13,070 bases of DNA, from positions 1-13,070 of the forward strand of contig JAJNBO010000019.1 in assembly GCA_021156245.1 (NCBI GenBank), read 5' to 3'. Shown here in pieces: positions 12,023 to 13,070 of this stretch (the stretch's first letter is position 1; each line of letters starts with the position of its first letter). Under the pieces are notes generated by a model. It was not told the origin of the DNA and did not search any database. It saw only the letters and a list, made by a program, of their open reading frames with translations. Position numbers and translations under genes: made by a program. The stretch is from Ramlibacter sp. GTDB taxonomy: Bacteria > Pseudomonadota > Gammaproteobacteria > Burkholderiales > Burkholderiaceae_C.

Positions 12023-13070
12023 TTAGCTGCGGATCAGGTGGTCGAACGCTCCGAGCGCCGCCTTCGCGCCGTCGCCGGCCGCGATGATGATCTGCTTGAA
12101 CGGCACCGTCGTGCAGTCACCCGCCGCGAACACGCCCGGCATCGAGGTCTCGCCACGCGGGCCCACCACGATCTCGCCGTGCCTGGAGAGCTCCAGCGTG
12201 CCCTTCAGCCATTCGGTGTTGGGCACCAGTCCGATCTGCACGAACACGCCTTCCAGGTCCACGCGCTTTTCCTCGCCGCTGGCGCGGTCCTTGTAGGTCA
12301 GGCCGTCGACCTTCTCGGTGCCGGTGATGGCCGTGGTCTGCGCGTTGGTGATCACGGTCACGTTCGGCAGCGTCTGCAACTTGGCCTGCAGCACGGCGTC
12401 CGCGCGCAACCTGGTGTCGTATTCGACCAGTGTCACGTGCGTCACGATGCCAGCCAGGTCGATCGCCGCTTCGACGCCGGAGTTGCCGCCGCCGATGACC
12501 GCCACGCGCTTGCCCTTGTAGAGGGGGCCGTCGCAGTGCGGGCAATAGGCCACGCCCTTGTTCTTGAGCTCCTTCTCGCCGGGCACGTTGATGTTGCGCC
12601 AGCGCGCGCCCGTGGTGAGGATGACGCTCTTCGCCTTGAGCGACGCGCCGTTCTCCAGCTCCACCTCGATCAGCTCGCCCGCCTTCAACGCCTTGGCCCG
12701 CTGCAGGTTCATGATGTCCACGTCGTACGTGCGCACGTGCTCTTCCAGCGCCAGAGCGAACTTGGGTCCCTCGGTCTCCTTGACGGAGACGAAGTTCTCG
12801 ATGCCCAGCGTGTCCAGCACCTGGCCGCCGAAGCGTTCCGACGCAACGCCGGTGCGGATGCCCTTGCGCGCGGCGTACACGGCTGCCGCGGCGCCCGCAG
12901 GGCCGCCGCCGACGATCAGCACGTCGTAGGGGTCCTTCGCGGCGATCTTCTTCGCCTCGCGCGCGGCGCCTGCGGTGTCGATCTTCGCCACGATCTCCTC
13001 CAGGCTCATGCGGCCGGAGTCGAAGAAGGTGCCGTTCAGGAACACGGTCGGCACGCCCATGATCTGGCGT
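12023..13070 (-). CDS. ahpF: Alkyl hydroperoxide reductase subunit F, C-terminal two thirds (runs off the window)
   Basis: The frame is open from the TAA at 12023 to the window edge, and about 349 residues are visible of the roughly 520 usual for AhpF. The first visible residues [20 protein letters not shown] match the end of the N-terminal double-thioredoxin domain. A thioredoxin-reductase-like part follows: the FAD loop [20 protein letters not shown], the redox pair in [11 protein letters not shown] (CxxC), the NADH loop [19 protein letters not shown], and the C-terminal FAD motif [20 protein letters not shown]. AhpF passes electrons from NADH to AhpC, which reduces peroxides. The N-terminal domain fused upstream distinguishes it from plain thioredoxin reductase. 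ahpC is not in the window and may lie beyond the right edge. Confidence 0.94.
   Translation of the reverse strand, partial: RQIMGVPTVFLNGTFFDSGRMSLEEIVAKIDTAGAAREAKKIAAKDPYDVLIVGGGPAGAAAAVYAARKGIRTGVASERFGGQVLDTLGIENFVSVKETEGPKFALALEEHVRTYDVDIMNLQRAKALKAGELIEVELENGASLKAKSVILTTGARWRNINVPGEKELKNKGVAYCPHCDGPLYKGKRVAVIGGGNSGVEAAIDLAGIVTHVTLVEYDTRLRADAVLQAKLQTLPNVTVITNAQTTAITGTEKVDGLTYKDRASGEEKRVDLEGVFVQIGLVPNTEWLKGTLELSRHGEIVVGPRGETSMPGVFAAGDCTTVPFKQIIIAAGDGAKAALGAFDHLIRS

Overview
The window is a GC-rich stretch of chromosome from a betaproteobacterium. Gene content and order (surE-pcm-nlpD-rpoS, bfd-tonB-exbB-exbD-hemP, bfr) and the style of the proteins suggest Burkholderiales, most likely Comamonadaceae (Ramlibacter/Variovorax-like). 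This placement is inferred from recognition, not from a database search. Coding density is high. Nothing points to a phage, an intact insertion sequence or a CRISPR array.

Layout from left to right. 1-693: the start of a class I SAM-dependent methyltransferase on the minus strand (cut by the window edge), an orphan C-terminal gene fragment on the plus strand, and a complete tRNA-His (minus). 694-1680: an MDR-family quinone oxidoreductase (minus). 1770-5226: the plus-strand operon surE-pcm-nlpD-rpoS, linked by two 4-base ATGA overlaps and one 3-base gap. It joins survival and repair functions (nucleotidase, isoaspartate repair), an amidase activator of the envelope, and the stationary-phase sigma factor. 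5292-7567: a PolB-type 3'-5' exonuclease, then the 23S rRNA m5U methyltransferase RlmD. 7611-8306: a seven-helix Bax-inhibitor-1/YccA-family membrane protein (minus), facing rlmD across a shared hairpin terminator. 8435-8842: a GlcG/HbpS-type heme-binding-domain protein (plus).

8882-13070 is an iron and peroxide block, all on the minus strand. In transcription order it holds ahpF (cut by the window edge), bfr (bacterioferritin), then a promoter with a near-perfect inverted repeat that looks like a Fur operator, then bfd, a previously unlisted 24-codon membrane micro-ORF, tonB, exbB, exbD and hemP. The genes after the Fur site are tightly packed and look like one operon. It couples iron release from bacterioferritin (Bfd) to TonB-energised iron/heme uptake (TonB-ExbB-ExbD, HemP). 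Bfr stores iron and AhpF deals with peroxide.

The most interesting signals are: (i) several plus-strand genes (surE, nlpD, the exonuclease, rlmD) that have a sigma70-like -10 hexamer only 6-10 bases before the ATG and no Shine-Dalgarno, unlike neighbours with strong ones, which suggests leaderless or ultra-short-leader mRNAs; (ii) the micro-ORF between bfd and tonB; (iii) a threonine at the bacterioferritin ferroxidase position normally held by Glu127; (iv) two related REP-like hairpins; and (v) the gene fragment next to tRNA-His.
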